Positions 61,334 to 64,000 of a stretch of DNA of 64,000 bases are shown here, piece by piece. The notes below the pieces were generated by a model. The model did not search any database, was not told where the DNA came from, and worked only from the letters and a program-made list of their open reading frames with translations. A program made the translations under genes and the position numbers. Positions within the stretch are counted from its first letter, which is position 1; every line of letters begins with the position of its first letter. The DNA lies in the NCBI GenBank assembly GCA_013076295.1, contig RQOL01000861.1, positions 1,922,001-1,986,000 on the forward strand, read 5' to 3'. Origin of the DNA: Sanderia malayensis. Lineage: Eukaryota; Cnidaria; Scyphozoa; Semaeostomeae; Pelagiidae.

Positions 61334-64000
61334 AACCAGTTGTTCGCTGTTCATAGATTGTGTTTTAAGAGAATGTATACAAGTGTGTTTTATCACATCT
61401 GAACCCCAAGTATGCGATCAATACAACGACAGTGCTTTAACCCCCTCCCCGGTTGAAAAGTAATGAATGAACCCCCAACAGGGAACATGAACTTCATCGG
61501 GATGCCAACACAGTGAATCCCCGCTTATAAGAAACCTTCAGGCTCCTCTCCTGTTTTCAACAGAACAATGGGAAAATAATACGAGATCTTTGTAAACAAT
61601 ATGGCTCATCCTTAGCCCTTCCTTGACCTCCTCCGCGATACACTTTGCCCTTGGTTTCCTGTACAAAGTATTGAATGAAGTAACCCCCCCCCCAATACCA
61701 GACTTTCCCCGGTCTCCTTGCCGGGTAAAAAGATATCTTTATTTTACATTCGACGCGACGCAAATCAATGTAAAAAAAGAGGCTTTCTGTCGGGCAGAAA
61801 TATTCATTTCTAAAAGCAATATTATGAATTGTATTATGGATGTTTTCCTATTCAATATTCTGTAATATTCTGTACCCTTAACAAAGAAAATTCTCTGGAA
61901 GCGTATTCAGCACACTTTATTACACCACACTACGTCACCACCTTATGCGAGTTGTATTTTAAAGCATAGCATTCTGGGAAGATTACATTATTGTAAGATG
62001 ATGAACTTTATCATGTCTGTAAATACGTTTATCTGAGCAGGTATCGTATATTTTAACCGTCACGCAGGATATAAAGGAAAATACACGAACATTATCCCTC
62101 GAAATCTTTCTTAATCATGACCTTGATTATAAAGCAATATTTCGATAATATATTTTCATTGTAACTGCGTGTGTTTTTCTGTTTTGTATTACTACACTGG
62201 GTAGCTGTCTGAAAGAAATCACAACGTAGTGTCTCGTTTTTCATATTACAATATTGAATAAATGAGTTACTTAAACAACAGTGTATGCTATATTCGAAAA
62301 TTGGTGTATAAAGAATTAGAAACAAGTACGAAAGCACAATCTGGAAGTAGAAACATGCATACGAGGCTGTTAATATCGATACGAGACAGGTTTACGCACG
62401 TGTTTTTGTGTAAAAATTTGCACAGAAAATTGAAAAATATCGAAAATATTTATTGGCAATAAAGCATATGATTATATCTCGGGGGCATTAATATTCTAAA
62501 TTCGGGATACATAGAAAAAATTAATCTATTTTCTTAACTTGAAATCGATGTTGACAGGCTACGAAGTGTGCCCACCCACATGGCTTCAAAAATCAAAATA
62601 GATGTGTCAAAATAAATGCAATTAATTTTTGGGATTACGTTTTTGAAGAGTTTTTAAAGAAGTAAACACGAAAAATTACCACTAATTAAATCACAACGCC
62701 AAATAGAAATAGCAACAATGATAATAAATGATAAACAGCCTTAGAGAAAAATACAAAATTTCTAAACTCACGTGTTGTGTCTGGTCCATAGCTTTCTTTC
62801 CAGTTAATAAATCCACAAATAATCGTTACTTATTTTCCTTTTCTTTAACAATGTCTGCAAATAAAATGCACTACTTTTAGCGTCGATTAAAAACATTAAT
62901 ATATTAGCTAAAACTTAAGGAATTAGGTTGGCGAAATACAGCTGCATATCGATGATATTGTGGTGAATGAAAATGAGACGTGGGCCTGGGTCTGCCTGCA
63001 AAATTTATCCGCTGAGAACAACTGGTTGTGGTTGCAAATGATTTTACGTAACTTAATTTTCTTTGAACGAATTTGAGAAACCGCAAGAGAATTTGGTCTT
63101 TGAGCACTTCTTTGTTTTCTTGGCCTCTTAGATTTTCAATATTTGCAAGAAAACACCAAAAGACCAAACGAACAGCTTTTGTTTATCTTTGCGTTCCGCA
63201 GATATTTCGTACGAATAATTTTCTATAGCTGCCTAATGAAAATCCCTGATCTTGTTTATCTTCACTTCTCACCGACAAAACACTGTGTATTTACAGAAAA
63301 CAAAAGCTGCTAGCATTCATGCAACATTCATGTAACAACACTGCTGGAAAAGATTCCAGTTTACTTTAACACGCAGAGATAAACATTTTGTGCAGTGATA
63401 AATTGATGTGCAGTGATAAATTAAATAGAATCGCTTTTCAAGATTCACTTCTCTCTGTTCTCTTTAATTATTTCCTAAATTTTCGACTTCGACTGGTGAA
63501 AAATTCCTTGAAATAAACCCAGCAAGGAATAGAAATTTCTTTGGCAAGGTCTTCTCCAATTCAAGGTTGAGCGATCAACCTCAAATTGACTTTGCTTTAA
63601 AGTTATTTTTGCCTTTTTGAATGTTAGGAATAAATAAGAAATAAAGACAGACAGTTGAGAAATAGAGAATTTGAAAACAGCCACAACCAAATAATAACAA
63701 AAGCAGAGAAACACGATAACGAGGCTACTAATATGTTACTGGAAAATCACTAGTAAATATTCATACTTGATTTTTCGACTACAACAACAAACTCATGAGT
63801 GCAAAAATGGGACAACAGTGAACAAAGTGCATACAAAATTAGCCAGGTTAAGAAAATTTGTACAAAGATTTGAGCAAAAGATTTGAAAAACACTGTATAT
63901 CTTTTGCATGTTACATATCACCATTCATACCAAAAGCAGACTGAGTCATTGACTATATTCTTCTTAAAGAAAGCCACATACTAAACTCGCAAACACACAT
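61334..64000. other. Downstream region with no recognised gene
   Basis: About 2.7 kb of AT-rich sequence. AATAAA occurs at 62257-62262 and could end the kinase transcript. The open frames here are short, with no family resemblance I can see. An untranslated exon or the edge of a neighbouring gene cannot be excluded. Confidence 0.4.

Overview
This is a eukaryotic, animal-type nuclear segment. It is AT-rich, and every protein-coding gene is split into short exons with GT-AG (occasionally GC-AG) introns that are often only 50-500 bp long. The recognisable proteins (ATM, ATE1, TBCD, DNAJB11, PSMD7, CHMP2A, CDKL1/4, MRPS5, COX16) and a Frizzled-type cysteine-rich domain point to a metazoan. The compact layout, the many small inverted-repeat elements and TTAGGG-like sequence suggest an invertebrate, perhaps a cnidarian or sponge. 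The lineage is an inference and I cannot fix it from this window.

Layout. 1-4862 (-): N-terminal exons of ATM, running off the left edge. 6098-7610 (+): a small secreted protein made of one Frizzled cysteine-rich domain. 7864-14373 (-): ATE1 arginyltransferase, with two candidate alternative copies of one internal exon. 15676-18034 and 18933-20585 (+): two tandem paralogous genes, not assignable to a known family, rich in regularly spaced TQT-like motifs resembling dynein light chain LC8 ligands. 21019-25053 (-): MRPS5. 25226-25892 (+): COX16, divergent from MRPS5 across 172 bp. 26105-39269 (-): TBCD, a very long multi-exon gene. 39646-41765 (+): DNAJB11. 42203-43898 (+): PSMD7/RPN8. 44658-46827 (-): CHMP2A. 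46.9-53.2 kb: a gene-free accessory block with a telomere-like dimeric satellite and a ~2.8 kb long-inverted-repeat element holding hAT transposase relics. 53186-55014 (+): a small immunoglobulin-domain membrane protein. 55964-61333 (+): a CDKL1/4-type kinase. 61.3-64 kb: nothing recognised.

The conserved genes are mostly housekeeping (DNA damage signalling, N-degron pathway, tubulin folding, ER chaperone, proteasome lid, ESCRT-III, mitochondrial translation and cytochrome oxidase assembly) and do not form one pathway. The least explained parts are the tandem TQT-repeat gene pair, the cysteine-poor Ig protein, the solo Frizzled domain, and the satellite and long-inverted-repeat region. Exon boundaries were placed by eye from splice consensus, reading phase and remembered family sequence. 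For the genes with full exon lists, phases were checked through each transcript. TBCD is checked only in part.
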